A stretch of 40,386 nt of DNA from Planctomycetota bacterium (GTDB taxonomy: Bacteria > Planctomycetota > Phycisphaerae > WQYP01), in contig JAJZNX010000097.1 of assembly GCA_021852275.1 (NCBI GenBank), forward strand, positions 1 through 40,386, read 5' to 3'. How positions within the stretch are numbered: position 1 is the first letter of the stretch; every line of letters begins with the position of its first letter. Shown one piece after another: positions 38,832 through 40,386 of the stretch. A program made the translations under genes and the position numbers. The notes below the pieces were generated by a model, which was not told the DNA's origin, made no database searches, and worked only from the letters and a program-made list of their open reading frames with translations.

Positions 38832-40266
38832 CTAATTGTTATGTAACATGGCGATTTTCCAGTATTGAGGCCACTGATTGCTCTGTTCCATGGCTTCTAA
38901 CGCCATGACGGCTTCGGCGTTGTCCGCGTCCCATCGCATGCCCGATCCGCGCACGCGATCAGAGAGCACACGGCACTGGCTTTCCATCGGGCCACTGCCG
39001 ATCTGCCAGCCCTTGGCGATGAACTCCGGATACCGGATCATTTCCCGCCGATCGGATACATAGGCAAGCATCCGATCAACCTCTTTGCGTTTAACGCCGC
39101 GGGTTTCTTTCCGCAGTTCCAGCAGGTCATTCCAAATGCGTTCGTAGCCCTCATGCTTGACGTTGTGCAGAATCTCTCCAACCCATTTTTCGCCCAACGG
39201 ATTCTTCTCTCCGAATACAGTGTTCTTGGTTTTATGCACGTTCTGCCCAAGATGGTAAAAGTCCAAGCCTACCGCGCTGGTATTCAGCCGCCGGTCGAGT
39301 TGTCGGATGATCCAAGGCCCACCATCCACATTACCGCCCCGCTCTTCCGCGCGGTGGAACTCCAGATTCTCCGCGTCACGTCGCATCCGTCGCCCCAAGT
39401 CATCGCAGTTCCCCTGAGTTATCGAGGTTTGGCGGCATTTCATATCTTCACTGTAAAAGGTCACCGCCTTGATCTCTTTCCATCGCTGATCCGAGCCTCG
39501 CTTCCGCCGCCCCAAGGGACGTGCCTTTTTTCCCCGTTTTTGCCGCTTTTCACGCACCTTACCCCTACGCCTGTTCTTTTCATCATCCGTTATCAATGAC
39601 ACCAAATACGCATCGGCACCTACATAGACACGCCGCACACTACGCCCGTCAGGCGCGGTAACACGGCAATCTTCCACGGTCCAGGCAGGGCGTAATGCTT
39701 CTGACTCCGCCAATGCCAAAGCACGCTTGCCCTCCGCTTCCACCACTTGGCGTAACAGTTCTCCGCTCACACGCACCTGCCCTACCTCCGCCAAGGTTTC
39801 CGCCGCCTTGTCAAAACTGCGCGCATCGGCATTCTGGCGACAACATAACATCTGCAGCCCCAAACTGATCGTCGCCTCTGCCTTGTCCAAGAGTTGGTCC
39901 ATGGGCGTACAAGTTCCAACATCCTTGATCTGCCACCGCCGACGCTTCAACTCCACGCGGCCATTGGCCGTGGCCGTACTGCGGTTCTCAAGACCCTTGT
40001 TCCGCAAGCGTTTGCCCGTCGCTGCATCCACCGGGGGAAAAAGCGGCTTGCGCCGCATCCGTCCGCATCTGCAAAGCCTTTTCGTAGGCCTTGCGGCGAA
40101 ACACCGCAAACACATCTCGAACCTGCATCTCGCTGCCATTAATCCACGCCCCAGCCGGTGCCTTGTTCACCGCTTCGGCAACCTCCCGTAGCATGGTCTG
40201 CGTCATCTCCCGCATCTCCTCAATGTACGTGTCTACCTTGATCACTGAACTGCCATCCATATACAT
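38832..40266 (-). CDS. ISKra4-family-like transposase, split into two overlapping frames (39988-40266 and 38832-40139)
   Basis: C-terminal GWQIGSGPMESQCRVLSDRVRGSGMRWDADNAEAVMAL is ISKra4-like; N-terminal part lies in a second frame (MYMDGSSVIKVDTYIEEMREM...), overlapping around a gctttttcccccgg run (minus strand). Confidence 0.8.
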
Positions 40267-40386
40267 TAGCGTTTAATTAAAGGGACATGATGTGGTCACA
40301 AAAATGGATGAAGGTAGGGGCGGATTATCTCCGGTGTGGATTGCATATCATGGAATACGCGCGTGAGCGTGTGGTTCAATTCATCG
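40260..40386. repeat. 127-bp terminal inverted repeat, right copy
   Basis: Reverse complement of 1-127; here it is the region immediately upstream of (and including the first codons of) the ISKra4-like transposase ORF. Confidence 0.95.

Noticed and set aside
1-40386. Terminal inverted repeats as telomeres of a linear plasmid or phage
   Set aside because: Content is chromosomal housekeeping (rho, coaE, gpmI, def), the repeat is exactly 127 bp (common assembler k), and one copy is the upstream region of a transposase.

Overview
This 40.4 kb window looks like a complete metagenomic-style contig from a bacterial chromosome. Protein style (H-X9-DG pseudopilin-like domain, a GHL6-like glycosidase, a RAYT relative) suggests Planctomycetota, possibly Phycisphaerae; this is inference. 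Positions ~200-34,970 are mostly ordinary chromosome: rho, coaE, gpmI, def, a CCA-adding enzyme, a DHA2 MFS pump, an AsmA/DUF748 giant protein coupled to a lipoprotein, a GHL6-like glycosidase, and ThuA and URO-D family proteins. The most interesting coding block is 194-7803 (minus strand): a run of membrane genes, four of which carry N-terminal zinc ribbons. Two adjacent members share the same triple zinc-ribbon front end and the same C-terminal DUF4352-like beta domain, but have completely different middles (kelch repeats versus a pseudopilin-like H-X9-DG domain). A stand-alone phage terminase large-subunit-like gene lies at 33460-34974 with no other phage genes. Positions ~34,985 to the end form a mobile-element graveyard: dispersed REP-like repeats, a truncated RAYT fused at a ~20 bp overlap to a TrbB/VirB11-like ATPase fragment, a 25 bp tandem duplication, an IS4-like element with clear inverted repeats, and an ISKra4-like transposase split by an apparent +1 frameshift. 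The two ends of the window are exact 127 bp inverted repeats, which fits a de Bruijn graph k=127 overlap better than biological telomeres.
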